From Phormidium tenue FACHB-1050 (lineage in GTDB: Bacteria; Cyanobacteriota; Cyanobacteriia; Pseudanabaenales; Pseudanabaenaceae): a stretch of DNA of 64,000 bases. The position numbers and the translations under genes are program-made. The notes beneath the pieces are model-generated. The model saw only the letters and a list, made by a program, of their open reading frames with translations. It searched no databases and was not told where the DNA came from. The stretch covers positions 149,717 through 213,716 of the forward strand of contig NZ_JACJQY010000005.1 of assembly GCF_014696925.1 (NCBI RefSeq), written 5' to 3'. Shown piece after piece: positions 1 through 9,071 of the stretch (its first letter is position 1; each line of letters opens with the position of its first letter).

Positions 1-2770
1 AAGTAGTTGCCTCTTCAAATACTTGCAAATCACCAAAATCAATAATTGCTTGTAATTGAGTTTCTAAAAAGTAATTTCTTAACGCTTTTCCATAACCTGC
101 TTGCATCCACTTGTTAGGCATGATGTAAGAAAATTGACCTTTATCTTTTAAGATTTCAAATCCTTTTTCAACAAAAAATACATACAAATCAGCAGTTCCT
201 GAATAGGTTGCATAATTAGTTTGTAAAAAAGGTTTTTGCTCTTTGATTTCTTCTTGTCTTATATAAGGCGGATTCCCAATTACGACATCAAACCCAACAA
301 AATCGCCAGCATCATTCAAAACTTCAGGAAACTCAAACCGCCATTCCAAAGTATTTTTGTAAATCTTACCGCTTTCAATATCCTCAATTTCAACATTCAA
401 TTTAGCAATTTCAATATTTAGTTTAGCAATTTTTCTTTCTTGTACTTTTCTCTCTTCTTTTGTCGGTTCAATTATCCATTTTTGATCTTGCAGATTTTCA
501 ATCTCACCCTCTAAACGTCTTACTTTAGTTTTCTTTGGATCAATCCCTTGTAGCGTTATTTTAAAACTCTTCTTAATCTTTGCGATCAAATTTTCCATCT
601 CGCGTTTTTGCGCCTTACTTTCCGCACTGCGATAAGTCTGCACCGCATTCCGATACTGCTCAATACTAAACTTCTGCTTCTGCAAAACCTGCTTCACATC
701 CACATCCAACCCAAACCGACTAATCAAAGAATTCCCACACTTGATATTAATGTCGATATTCGGCAAAGTTTCGAGATTGCCATCAACACGATAATAAGCA
801 TTTTTTAAAAGCTCAATCCACAACCGCAACTGACAAATTTTTACTGAATTAGGATTAATATCCACCCCAAACAAACAACCCTCAATAATTGTCTGCTTCT
901 CATGAAAAAGCGCCTCCTGAACCCTTTGACTTTCCTTGTTTTTAGGATTATAAGCAAACAACTTACCATCCAAAGTCACCTTTAACTTATCATTTACCAC
1001 CTCAATCTCATATTTACTTAAAGACTCTCCATTTCTATCTTGCAAAATCCCCAAATATTGCTTAATCGCAATCATCTCATTCAAAGCCGACACCAAAAAA
1101 TGCCCCGAACCCACCGCAGGATCGCAAATTTTGAGACTATTCACAATTCCATTCGCCTCATTTCTGCGAACTACTCTATCTCTCTCCTTAATATAACTAC
1201 CTAAATCATCACAGAGATCCTGAATATTCTCACAACTCCAACTCTTCACCTCATTAAACTTCTGCACCACCGCCCGCCGTATCGTCTCCCGACACATATA
1301 CATCGTAATGAAACTCGGCGTATAAAAAGAACCATCCTTATAGCCATTAATCTTCTCAAAAATCAACCCCAACACCGAAGCATTAATCAGCTTCTCACTA
1401 TCTTCCTGCTCGTCCTCAAACTCATCCTTACTAAACTTATAGGCATGGAGAAACTCAAACAGATATTCCAGCGCATTCAACTCACCCGATCGCTTTCTCT
1501 CATTGCCATCAATCAACACCGTCGCCCCGAAAATTGGTAGATTTTCACTAGCCAAATTACTAATCGAAATAGTTTTCTGCTCAATATCCGTCAACTCAAA
1601 CAGCGAACTATTCAAATAAGGCACATTCGCAAAAGTCTCCTTCACGCTGGCAATGCGATCGCCATGCTCACGAGCCAACACACTAAAAAAGAGTCGATTC
1701 AAATCGCTGTAACTCTTAATCTTAGCCAAATTTAAAAACGCAAAATCCTGATCATTATCGTGATACTTCAGTAATTGCGCCTCCAATAGTTTTAAAAATA
1801 AAACGCGATTAATCCAAGTAATTGACAATCTTAGGGCAACATTAAACAGCCTTTCCTCATGGGTTTCACCAAACTCTTCAGGCTTCTCTAACTGTGAAAT
1901 TTTATCCGAACTATCAAGCTCATGAATCGCATTCTCAATCAAAGAACCATCATGGCGATCGCCTTCTGCCCTCCGTCCGATTAACTTCTTACCCTTATCC
2001 TTAATTTCCGTCAAACCAATGATATGCAGCAACTCATTGTAAAAAGGCTTATTTAAACTATTGCTGTCATTAGCAGAACGGAGCTTTAATAAATGCTCAG
2101 GCGAAAAAATCTTGTAAAGATCGATTAAATCCAAATCCTCAAGATCGCGCAAATCAAAATGTGTGAACTTAATTTGATCGATAACCTTAGCGATCGCAGG
2201 TTTGGCAATCTCTTTATAAAATACATCCGTCTTATTGCTACTAAATTGCTTCTCTTCAAAACCTTTAAATTGCTTAACTAAATCATTATCTCGATAAAAT
2301 AGGCGATCAAAAATCTCCGCATCAAAAACAAACCATTCATAAATATTCGTAACCACCAAATGCTTAACCTGAAAGTTTCCAAGCGTCACGCGCTCACGCA
2401 AAAAATATAAAACCAACTGCTGCACCGCCTTAGTATTGAGATTGCTCACCTTTGGCATCTCCACACTAGCTGTTTTAGTTGGCTTCTTTGTCTCAAAGAT
2501 CACCCCAGCCGTACTTTCCACATTTTTATCATTGTGGATTACCAAATCACTATTTTCCTTCGTATTAATGAAATAGCGATCGCCATAAAAGCTCTTTTTT
2601 AAAAAATCACTCAGCAGATTTTTATTAAACTCTTCATCCTTTTTCTCATCACAAAGCTCTAGCAGCCGCGCCAAAACAGCCTTAAATTCCTGAACACTTT
2701 CAGGATCAGGCTTAACTTTTAAATAAGTCTTATTTAATGCTTGCTTAGGTTCGAGCTTATTGAAAATCAT
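1..2770 (-). CDS. Eco57I-type restriction-modification enzyme, partial (C-terminus beyond window)
   Basis: Reads leftward from an ATG at 2770 and leaves the window, so about 923 codons are present. Visible landmarks: an N-terminal nuclease-like stretch with D75 followed by FETKK at 92-96, which fits a PD-(D/E)XK site; the SAM-binding motif DPAVGSGHF near residue 550; and the adenine methyltransferase motif NPPY near residue 833. A nuclease fused to an N6-adenine methylase is the type IIG/Eco57I plan, in which one polypeptide both cuts and methylates; the missing part would hold target recognition. A Lys/Glu-rich coiled-coil-like stretch lies just before NPPY. No partner R or S gene is visible. 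Family confidence is high; specificity cannot be read. Confidence 0.85.
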   Translation of the reverse strand, partial: MIFNKLEPKQALNKTYLKVKPDPESVQEFKAVLARLLELCDEKKDEEFNKNLLSDFLKKSFYGDRYFINTKENSDLVIHNDKNVESTAGVIFETKKPTKTASVEMPKVSNLNTKAVQQLVLYFLRERVTLGNFQVKHLVVTNIYEWFVFDAEIFDRLFYRDNDLVKQFKGFEEKQFSSNKTDVFYKEIAKPAIAKVIDQIKFTHFDLRDLEDLDLIDLYKIFSPEHLLKLRSANDSNSLNKPFYNELLHIIGLTEIKDKGKKLIGRRAEGDRHDGSLIENAIHELDSSDKISQLEKPEEFGETHEERLFNVALRLSITWINRVLFLKLLEAQLLKYHDNDQDFAFLNLAKIKSYSDLNRLFFSVLAREHGDRIASVKETFANVPYLNSSLFELTDIEQKTISISNLASENLPIFGATVLIDGNERKRSGELNALEYLFEFLHAYKFSKDEFEDEQEDSEKLINASVLGLIFEKINGYKDGSFYTPSFITMYMCRETIRRAVVQKFNEVKSWSCENIQDLCDDLGSYIKERDRVVRRNEANGIVNSLKICDPAVGSGHFLVSALNEMIAIKQYLGILQDRNGESLSKYEIEVVNDKLKVTLDGKLFAYNPKNKESQRVQEALFHEKQTIIEGCLFGVDINPNSVKICQLRLWIELLKNAYYRVDGNLETLPNIDINIKCGNSLISRFGLDVDVKQVLQKQKFSIEQYRNAVQTYRSAESKAQKREMENLIAKIKKSFKITLQGIDPKKTKVRRLEGEIENLQDQKWIIEPTKEERKVQERKIAKLNIEIAKLNVEIEDIESGKIYKNTLEWRFEFPEVLNDAGDFVGFDVVIGNPPYIRQEEIKEQKPFLQTNYATYSGTADLYVFFVEKGFEILKDKGQFSYIMPNKWMQAGYGKALRNYFLETQLQAIIDFGDLQVFEEATT

Positions 2771-2820
2771 CAAACTTTATAGCTAGTGAAATTATTGGCT
2801 AGTCCCATTATGCCTATTTT

Positions 2821-2916
2821 ATAGCAAAGCAAGTTTTGCTTAGGACATAAAACCCCAGAATCGAGTGGCGGCGAGAAGTGCCGCCACTCGATTCTGGGGT
2901 TTAGCTGCTATAGCAA
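2821..2916. repeat. Family B palindromic element (divergent copy)
   Basis: Left end ATAGCAAAGCAAG, right end GCTATAGCAA. Central palindrome 2850-2902 has 23-bp perfect arms (starting AAACCCCAGAATCG) around a 7-base loop. It lies just upstream of the restriction-modification gene. Flank TTAGGACATAA is shared with the copy at 38430. Confidence 0.7.
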
Positions 2917-2954
2917 CCAGCGATCGCTTCACCTCATACAGCCAAAGCTGCACC

Positions 2955-3053
2955 TACAGAGCTTTGCACTCAAACCCAAACCAAGAAAAAAAATTGAAAG
3001 CGTTACTTCGCAACGCTTTCAATTTTTTTTCTTGTGGTTCGTTTGATCGGTAA
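2955..3053. repeat. Family F palindromic element, copy 1
   Basis: Flanks TACAGAGCTTTGCACTCAAA and TTGTGGTTCGTTTGATCGGT recur with the other F copies. Central palindrome 2982-3034 has 23-bp perfect arms and a 7-base loop. It sits in the 318-base gap 2771-3088, which otherwise holds only the family B element. Confidence 0.7.
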
Positions 3054-3088
3054 TATTTGGCTGATTGGTGGGGCGATCGCGATCAAAG

Positions 3089-4222
3089 CTATTTACTGAT
3101 TTTGCGACATTCATCACTAGATACTGATTGAGCACTACCATCAGGAAGCGTTTTAACACAGGCAATATCTCTTTCAGAGGCAAAGAATGTATAGGCAATA
3201 ACCCCAGAAAGTACGATTAAAGATATAGGAATTAGCACATTTAAAGATAGCCACTTGGGACGTAATTTCTTCTTGATACTGGCTAGATTTTTCTGGACTG
3301 ATAAAATATTAGGATGTTTAGCATTAAGCGATCGCTTGTAAATTTTGATCGCTTGTTCATAAAGCCCTTTGACTTCTTGATAACGCTTTTGTGAGTAGTA
3401 CATGGCTGCTAAATCCACTAAACTCGCCGCAACTTCTGGATGATCTACGCCTAACACCTTTCTTTTGATTTCTAATGCTTGTAAAAACAATGATTCTGCT
3501 TTCTGGTAAAGGGCTTGGGCATTATAAATTGCGGCTAGATCTAACATTGCCGAGGCGACATCAGGATGATCATCTCCTAATGCTTGCTTACGAATAGCGA
3601 TCGCTTCTAGAAATAGTTTCTCAGTTTTATCAAATAGGTTTTGTGAATAACTAACAACTGCTAAATCGATTAAACTATTAGCAACATGGGGATGAGATTC
3701 TCCATACAAATGTTGATTGACAATTAAAATTTGCTCAAGATAGTTTTCAGCCTCATCATATTTATTAAACTTGCGATTTTTTTGAGCTAGCTCGTATAAG
3801 CATTCCAAAAAAAGGCTAATCTTACCGTTAGCATAGGGTGGGTCAGGCTCAATTCGATAGGTAGCACTAGTATTGCTACTAAAAACAATTTCATCACCAT
3901 GCATCAATATCCAAGAGTCACGCATTTCACCATTGATCAGTAGCCCATTGGTACTTTTTCCTTTTTCAGGTGTGCCGTCACTTAGTCGAAATATTTGTAA
4001 TAGTGGATCTGGTACTACTATTCCTGTCAAAGTTGCGTGTTCACGGGATACTGACTGCGATCGCAATACAATCTCATTTTCTGGCGATCGCCCAAGGACA
4101 TAGCTCTTACTATCTAGTAAGATTCGTTGCTGTCCTTCAGGATCTTGCAAAATTAAATAATGCTCGAATTGACTGCCTTCAACTACGGTTGCATCTTGGG
4201 GAATGATGGATCTGTTAGTCAT
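3089..4222 (-). CDS. FHA domain and tetratricopeptide repeat protein with C-terminal membrane anchor
   Basis: 377 aa. An N-terminal FHA fold is shown by GRSPENE (44-50) and SREHA (59-63), the phosphothreonine-binding signature. Residues about 140-310 hold three or four 42-residue kinesin-light-chain-type TPRs (repeated YxxAExL, LG.DHP.VA). A hydrophobic segment at about 322-345 is followed by a short tail with two cysteines. The likely role is a membrane-tethered scaffold that recognises proteins phosphorylated by Ser/Thr kinases, two of which lie elsewhere in the window; partners are unknown. ATG at 4222 is the only plausible start. Confidence 0.75.
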   Translation of the reverse strand: MTNRSIIPQDATVVEGSQFEHYLILQDPEGQQRILLDSKSYVLGRSPENEIVLRSQSVSREHATLTGIVVPDPLLQIFRLSDGTPEKGKSTNGLLINGEMRDSWILMHGDEIVFSSNTSATYRIEPDPPYANGKISLFLECLYELAQKNRKFNKYDEAENYLEQILIVNQHLYGESHPHVANSLIDLAVVSYSQNLFDKTEKLFLEAIAIRKQALGDDHPDVASAMLDLAAIYNAQALYQKAESLFLQALEIKRKVLGVDHPEVAASLVDLAAMYYSQKRYQEVKGLYEQAIKIYKRSLNAKHPNILSVQKNLASIKKKLRPKWLSLNVLIPISLIVLSGVIAYTFFASERDIACVKTLPDGSAQSVSSDECRKISK

Positions 4223-4387
4223 AGTAAGAGGGGCGATAGCTAATTACGGAGAGCACAATGGTCAGAATACTCAGATAGTTGAAAAATTATGACATTGTTT
4301 AAAGCTAACCTACCCACATCAAACTTGCAACAATCAATAATGAGCTATTTGGCTGAAACAATCCGATGCGAGGCTTTGTTTTGGGTT

Positions 4388-5155
4388 TTAGGCACTCTTA
4401 AAAAAGCGAATAATTTCGCGGACATGCTCCAAAAACTGACTGTCGGTACTGAGTTGCGCGATCGCCTGTCGTGACTCTCGGACTAAGCGCTCATGATCAC
4501 GCTCATTGGTGGCGCGTAGATCTTCGAGATTTGCTCCTAATCTCGATAAATCTTTGCGTGTTTCCTCAGAAAACTGTGCGTATTTCGTTACCCATGAATA
4601 GGGATTTTCACTGCTAAGCTGTTCGTTAATTTGTCGTACTGACTCTTCCAAATTGGCAAACCTTTGGCGCAACTCCATTACATCTTCGCGAGGATAATCA
4701 ATTTGCTGGTAAATTGCGCTCAACCTCTGAGATATGTACTCATAGGCGCTAATCGCAGGACGCAATATCGTCAATAAAAGTGCAGCGATCGCCCCCACAT
4801 AACCGATAGTGCCAATGCCACTTGATGCTAAAACATAAAGAGCGATCGCCGAAATTACATGTAATGCCAGCGCTAATCCTAACGATTTTTGGGCAAGCGA
4901 TTTGACATAAGGTAATTGGTTATCATCGACATTAATACCTTTTTCCTTAGAAATTGTTGCTTGATTAAGTACAGCCTTAGATTGAAAATAAACATTCCAA
5001 GGCACAGTAACGATGATAATCAGCCATACAAAAATGCTTGCGCCAATTCCCCAATCAATAAAATTACCAAATGGCAAATTTAACCATTGAGTTAGCCCAA
5101 ATCCTGCCAGAAATATCAATAGTAAAGCGCCAAGCCAACCAATAAAATTACCCAT
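4388..5155 (-). CDS. Hypothetical membrane protein with coiled-coil tail
   Basis: 255 aa, not assigned to a named family. Hydrophobic segments at about 5-25, 35-55, 90-110 and 117-135 suggest four membrane spans. From about residue 150 the chain is charged and heptad-like (LRQRFANLEESVRQINEQL), as in a cytoplasmic coiled coil. Its stop lies before the convergent-looking gap at 4223-4387 and its start is close to the palindrome that ends the protease gene. Function unknown. Confidence 0.6.
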   Translation of the reverse strand: MGNFIGWLGALLLIFLAGFGLTQWLNLPFGNFIDWGIGASIFVWLIIIVTVPWNVYFQSKAVLNQATISKEKGINVDDNQLPYVKSLAQKSLGLALALHVISAIALYVLASSGIGTIGYVGAIAALLLTILRPAISAYEYISQRLSAIYQQIDYPREDVMELRQRFANLEESVRQINEQLSSENPYSWVTKYAQFSEETRKDLSRLGANLEDLRATNERDHERLVRESRQAIAQLSTDSQFLEHVREIIRFFKSA

Positions 5156-5198
5156 AGGATTATCTGCAAATATTTAAAGTCTACTGAACTAACTATGC

Positions 5199-5241
5199 CA
5201 AAAGATCAAAAGCGGCGCTCTGCGCCGCTTTTGATCTTTTG
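5199..5241. terminator. Palindromic terminator downstream of the HtrA-type protease
   Basis: 20-bp perfect arms (starting CAAAAGATCAAAAGC) with a TCT loop. It is placed between the protease stop (5253) and the start of the next leftward gene (5155). The U-rich lower stem fits rho-independent termination, though no separate T tract follows. Confidence 0.65.
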
Positions 5242-5252
5242 TTTGGATAATC

Positions 5253-6485
5253 CTAATTAGGGAATTTTTGTGGAAACTGTGCAGTTTCTACATTTAAAGC
5301 AACTGTTTGACCAGCACGCTTAACTTCCATACGGATTTTGTCACCAACTGCTCGATCTTCAACTAATTGGGTAACTTGATCAGCAGTCAAAATTTCTTTA
5401 TCGTTAAATCTGACAATCACATCACCACGCTTAGCGCCTGCTTTTGCCGCAGGAGAGTCATCTACGACTCTAGTAATCAATACACCCTTATCTTCAGAAA
5501 TTTGGATGCCAAACTCAGTGTCTTGATTGACCTGTCTTTTGACATTTGGATCAACCGTTACCATTTGAATACCAAGATAAGCACGGCTGACTTTACCGTT
5601 CGCAATTAGTTGCTTAGCAATGCGCTGAGCAGTTTCAATCGGAATTGCAAAACCTAAACCCTGTGCGCCTTGGATAATCGCAGTGTTGACTCCAATAACT
5701 TCGCCATTTTGATTAAGCAAAGGACCACCTGAGTTACCAGGATTAATAGCAGCATCGGTTTGAATGAAGCTAACGCGCTTATCAACACCGATTTGTCCAC
5801 TATTACGACCGATCGCACTGATGATGCCAGCCGTAACTGTATTGTCTAGTCCCAGTGGATTACCGATTGCGATCGCCCAGTCTCCTGGTTGTAAATTTGC
5901 CGAACTGCCAAGACTCACGGTAGGCAAGTTGTCTGGCTTAACCTGTACCACCGCAATATCGGTTAGTTCATCGCTACCAATTACCTTACCTTCAATTTGG
6001 CGACCATCTTTGAGAATTACAGTTACCTTGTCTGCACCACTAACAACGTGGGCATTGGTGATAATGTCTCCCTCTTTATTAATGATAAAACCAGAGCCAG
6101 TACCTCGTTCAACCCGTTCTCTAGGCATACGACGTAATTGATCGCCAAAAAATTGGCGAAACATGGGGTCTTCCAAGAATTCCTGAGGAATCTGTTGATT
6201 GCTAGCAACAGTACGAGAAGCATTGATTCTAACTACTGCGGGTCCCGTACGATTAACGGCTTCCACCACATAGTTGCGAGGTACGGTAATCGATTTAACT
6301 TTGTCACTCTCTTGTGCGATCACTGGTGATATCGATGCAACTTGAGTTACGGGCGTAACTACCGTCGTATTTGGCGATCGCACTCCAGATACAACCGCCC
6401 AAGCTCCCAAAATTACACCTAAAAGGAGCATCGAAGCATAAATCAAAGGTTGCTTGTAACGAGATTTTTTGTTTGAGTCTCTCAT
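5253..6485 (-). CDS. Trypsin-like serine endoprotease of the HtrA/HhoA/HhoB family
   Basis: 410 aa from the ATG at 6485; a TTG six codons earlier is less likely because GGAA sits at a good distance before the ATG. Residues about 14-35 form a membrane or signal segment, so the protease acts in the periplasm, lumen or thylakoid. The catalytic triad is visible: His in TNAHVV (about 146), Asp in LTDIAVV (about 176), Ser in GNSGGPL (about 252). One PDZ domain occupies about 305-400. This is the Deg-type plan used for degrading damaged proteins. Which of the HhoA/HhoB/HtrA paralogues it is cannot be decided from sequence alone. Confidence 0.9.
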   Translation of the reverse strand: MRDSNKKSRYKQPLIYASMLLLGVILGAWAVVSGVRSPNTTVVTPVTQVASISPVIAQESDKVKSITVPRNYVVEAVNRTGPAVVRINASRTVASNQQIPQEFLEDPMFRQFFGDQLRRMPRERVERGTGSGFIINKEGDIITNAHVVSGADKVTVILKDGRQIEGKVIGSDELTDIAVVQVKPDNLPTVSLGSSANLQPGDWAIAIGNPLGLDNTVTAGIISAIGRNSGQIGVDKRVSFIQTDAAINPGNSGGPLLNQNGEVIGVNTAIIQGAQGLGFAIPIETAQRIAKQLIANGKVSRAYLGIQMVTVDPNVKRQVNQDTEFGIQISEDKGVLITRVVDDSPAAKAGAKRGDVIVRFNDKEILTADQVTQLVEDRAVGDKIRMEVKRAGQTVALNVETAQFPQKFPN

Positions 6486-6601
6486 AGCTATTTCCGCGAC
6501 CAATAATATCTAAATTCTACTAAAGATTTTTTTTCATGTTAATCTTTCCCGCCAGACGGAAAACCGTCACTTATGGCTGCTGTCCATCATGTTGAGACAT
6601 A

Positions 6602-6656
6602 AAACCAGAAGACGAGTGGTGACGCGAAGCGCCACTACTCGCTTCTTGGATTTTGA
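6602..6656. repeat. Degenerate palindrome with GCGAAGCGC apex
   Basis: Imperfect stem AACCAGAAG...CTTCTTGGATT around ACGCGAAGCGC. It is flanked by GAGACATAA and TTTGATTTGTCCTAA, matching the flanks of families A and B, and is therefore a decayed copy. It is part of the 430-base gap 6486-6915. Confidence 0.6.
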
Positions 6657-6747
6657 TTTGTCCTAATACAACCGACCACAGATACATAACAGATATATAA
6701 ATTAGACATAATTTTAAAGAATAATGCATCACCCACCAGAGCCGATT

Positions 6748-6852
6748 TATACCAAAACACAAAATGGCGTAGCCATTTTATGTTTTTAAAACTCTTACTG
6801 GGTTTGGTCTTTAATTCACAAAAGTGTGGCAACACTTTCGTGAATTGGTATT
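6748..6852. repeat. Family E element, copy 1 (TIR ATACCAA/TTGGTAT)
   Basis: Terminal inverted repeats ATACCAA and TTGGTAT enclose two hairpins: AAAATGGC-gta-GCCATTTT, and AATTCAC with AAAGTGT-ggca-ACACTTT. The same arrangement recurs in reverse at 19720-19822. Confidence 0.7.
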
Positions 6853-6874
6853 AAATGACCAATTTAAATAAATT

Positions 6875-6906
6875 GTGAGAGAGCGCTCGTCAGGGCGCTC
6901 TCTCAC
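6875..6906. terminator. Hairpin terminator of the anti-sigma gene
   Basis: GTGAGAGAGCGC pairs with GCGCTCTCTCAC across an 8-base loop, immediately after the anti-sigma stop at 6916. Confidence 0.6.
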
Positions 6907-6915
6907 TTTGAGTAA

Positions 6916-7404
6916 TTATTTAGAACTCATCGATTTTGGCAAAGGCACAAGTGGCTCTTCCATCGCAATTAAGATTGGTTCTTCTTTTACTTGTTTAGGA
7001 GCATTGATGTTATTTGTGACTGGGCTAAATTGAGGACTAGAGTTAAAGGTAAACATCGAGCCGAATACCCCAACCACAGCCGCCACGGATATCCCAATAC
7101 CTGCCAATTTCCATTTACGACGCTGCGATCGCTTGTCAATCTCGGCAAAGACACGATTAATCATTACATCTGTCTCTGCTTTTACAGATGAATGGGCTGC
7201 CACAGGCACTGGCAAATCAATTAAGGATTGACGTAGCTTTAGTTGTTGTTGATAGAGGCGACGGAAATCAACATCATCGGACAGCCACTGTTCGACAAGT
7301 TGCTCTTCAGCTTCAGTTACTTCGCCATCTATATACGCACTGAGTAACTCAAAGCGCTCCTCTGGAATAATCATAGAACTATTAAAAATTTGGTTAGCAC
7401 TCAT
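6916..7404 (-). CDS. Membrane-anchored anti-sigma factor partner of SigG
   Basis: 162 aa. The N-terminal part (LLSAYIDGEV, 19-28, then an acidic helix-rich region to about 70) resembles anti-sigma domains of the RseA/ZAS group, but the HxxxCxxC zinc motif is absent. One membrane segment lies at about 97-117 and a proline-rich tail follows outside. The gene starts 19 bases after the sigma gene stop, so the two are co-transcribed; this order matches the SigG-regulator pair known in Synechocystis. Likely role: hold SigG inactive until envelope or oxidative stress. Confidence 0.7.
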   Translation of the reverse strand: MSANQIFNSSMIIPEERFELLSAYIDGEVTEAEEQLVEQWLSDDVDFRRLYQQQLKLRQSLIDLPVPVAAHSSVKAETDVMINRVFAEIDKRSQRRKWKLAGIGISVAAVVGVFGSMFTFNSSPQFSPVTNNINAPKQVKEEPILIAMEEPLVPLPKSMSSK

Positions 7405-7423
7405 AACTTAAATACACCCCTCG

Positions 7424-8083
7424 TTACATATTGGACAAATAGGGTTGTAGTTGCGCTTGTAGCTTTAATCTTGCTCTAGCTATACGTGATTTTACTGTAC
7501 CAAGCGATACACCTGTTAGCTCCGAAATCTCTTCGTAAGACAAACCTTGAATTTCCCTCAAAACGATGGTTTCACGGAAACTAGAAGGCAAATCTTGAAT
7601 GGCTTTGCGAAGTTGTTCATAAAACTCTTGCGTAGACATGTTTTCGATCGGGCTAGGGGCGGCGCTAGGTAAGTCCCAATTCATCTCATCACCATCGCCA
7701 GACATAAACGGTGCGTCGAGGGAAACTGAGTTGCCAACTCGTTTGCGCTTACGCAATTCGTCATAGAACAAATTAGTGGCAATCCGACTCAGCCAACCAC
7801 GAAACTTTTCAGGCTCTTGTAAGCGCTTGATGTTTCGGTAAACACGCAACCATACTTCTTGGGCAAGGTCAGCACGATCTTGCCAGTCAGGAGCGAGTTT
7901 GTATAGAACTTGATCGACATAGGACTGATTACGTCGCATAAGTTCGGCAAACGCAGACTTACTGGTTTGCGCTTCGGTTTGGCACAGTTGTACCAGTTCA
8001 ACGATGGGGAGCTTATCAACGGACACGGAGTTGGAGGGCTTGTACCCTCCGATGCTGGTTGACCAAGATAGGCTATAACTCAT
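7424..8083 (-). CDS. sigG: ECF (group 4) RNA polymerase sigma factor
   Basis: 219 aa. Region 2 is visible as DLAQEVWLRVYRNI with FRGWLSRIATNLFYDELRK (about 88-130), and region 4 as LPSSFRETIVLREI then LTGVSLGTVKSRIARAR (about 170-208, the helix-turn-helix). The N-terminus is serine-rich and longer than in most ECF factors. ATG at 8083 follows TAGGAG; a TTG one codon earlier is possible. The adjacent downstream anti-sigma gene supports the SigG assignment. Confidence 0.8.
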   Translation of the reverse strand: MSYSLSWSTSIGGYKPSNSVSVDKLPIVELVQLCQTEAQTSKSAFAELMRRNQSYVDQVLYKLAPDWQDRADLAQEVWLRVYRNIKRLQEPEKFRGWLSRIATNLFYDELRKRKRVGNSVSLDAPFMSGDGDEMNWDLPSAAPSPIENMSTQEFYEQLRKAIQDLPSSFRETIVLREIQGLSYEEISELTGVSLGTVKSRIARARLKLQAQLQPYLSNM

Positions 8084-8374
8084 CAATTACTCGCTCCTAC
8101 TGGACTTGAATCTGCACATGACTAAATGTCTGTGTTTTTATGTTCAAGTTTTAGGACGAAGAATTATCAAAGTTTGTTCCTATCAAAATAGAGCTTTACT
8201 TGATATATAGCACTTTGCCACATGAATAAAATCATCGCAAAGTACTTCTAAGTATCGATATTTAAAGATATTTCAAGAGGGATAATAGCAGTTAGTTTGG
8301 GTGTTTTTGCTAATTTATAGGTTTCCTTAGATCTTTCACCTAATTTTTTTACTTAAATTTATTTGGTTATACTT

Positions 8375-8518
8375 ATGCAGCGATCGCAGTGGATATCAGT
8401 TTTAACGGGCGTTGTCGCCGTAGTTTTGGGTGTGGGCTATTTGATTTTGGTACAAGTACTTGATTGGCGCGGCGGCGAAATGCTACCTGCTCCTGTTGAT
8501 CTGTCCTTTCTTTTTTAA
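8375..8518 (+). CDS. Small single-span membrane protein (47 aa)
   Basis: ATG at 8375 to TAA at 8516-8518. The chain is MQRSQWISVLTG, then a hydrophobic span to about residue 28, then VLDWRGGEMLPAPVD. The composition and clean ending look like a real small membrane protein, and I recall similar roughly 45-aa cyanobacterial proteins, but I cannot name it. The first codons include a HIP1 octamer. It precedes the Rrf2 gene on the same strand. Confidence 0.55.
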   Translation: MQRSQWISVLTGVVAVVLGVGYLILVQVLDWRGGEMLPAPVDLSFLF

Positions 8519-8561
8519 TGTTCTTATAGAGCGTCACAAATTGCCGCTCTATATTTTAGAG

Positions 8562-8580
8562 AGAGGCGCGAAGCGCCTCT
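8562..8580. repeat. Short palindrome with GAA triloop before the Rrf2 gene
   Basis: AGAGGCGC-gaa-GCGCCTCT, 8-bp arms. It lies between the small membrane protein and the Rrf2 start, and could act as terminator or as part of the Rrf2 leader. Confidence 0.5.
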
Positions 8581-8599
8581 TGCCAAATTCGTAGATTTT

Positions 8600-9043
8600 A
8601 TGAAACTAACCAGAAAGGGTCATTACAGTGTGAAGGCGATGCTCGATCTGGTGGTTTGGGCAAAACGTAAGCCTGCCTCAGTCCGCGAAATTAGCGATCG
8701 CCAATCGATTCCTGCCCCATATTTAGAAAAAATCTTGATAGCCTTGCGTCAAGCAGATCTAGTGGAGTCAGTTCGCGGCGTACAAGGTGGTTACAAGCTG
8801 AAGCGATCGCCTAAAGAAATCTCTCTAGGCGAAATTTTATCGGCGGTTGGCGAAGATACTTATCCTTTGCCCAGACTCAAGCCACAGGAAAAACTCGCCT
8901 CTGATTGGGTCACATTTGCCCTATGGCAAAGACTTGATCGCAAGCTTAAGGATGCTCTTTACGGTATTTGTTTAGAAGATTTATATTACGATGCCCGCAG
9001 TTGGCAAGCATCCCAAGGACAAAGCTCAGGATTTATAGTTTAA
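8600..9043 (+). CDS. Rrf2-family transcriptional regulator lacking the Fe-S cysteine cluster
   Basis: 147 aa. Winged helix typical of Rrf2: MKLTRKGHYSVKAMLDL at the N-terminus, recognition region IPAPYLEKILIALRQADLV, then RGVQGGYKLKRSP. IscR- and NsrR-type members carry three clustered cysteines near residues 90-105; here that region has none and only one Cys occurs (about 123). It therefore probably does not bind an Fe-S cluster in the IscR manner. Target genes are unknown. Confidence 0.85.
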   Translation: MKLTRKGHYSVKAMLDLVVWAKRKPASVREISDRQSIPAPYLEKILIALRQADLVESVRGVQGGYKLKRSPKEISLGEILSAVGEDTYPLPRLKPQEKLASDWVTFALWQRLDRKLKDALYGICLEDLYYDARSWQASQGQSSGFIV

Positions 9044-9071
9044 ATAAGTGAGCAAAGCTCGCTTATTTAAA
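9039..9071. terminator. Shared bidirectional terminator between the Rrf2 gene and ribH
   Basis: GTTTAAATAAGTGAGC-aaa-GCTCGCTTATTTAAAC. Each arm contains the stop codon of its own gene (GTT TAA at both ends), so one hairpin serves the two convergent genes. Confidence 0.65.

Noticed and set aside
236..808. Plus-strand open frames of 61 and 66 codons
   Set aside because: They lie antisense to the continuous restriction-modification reading frame with its methylase motifs, and encode no recognisable protein.
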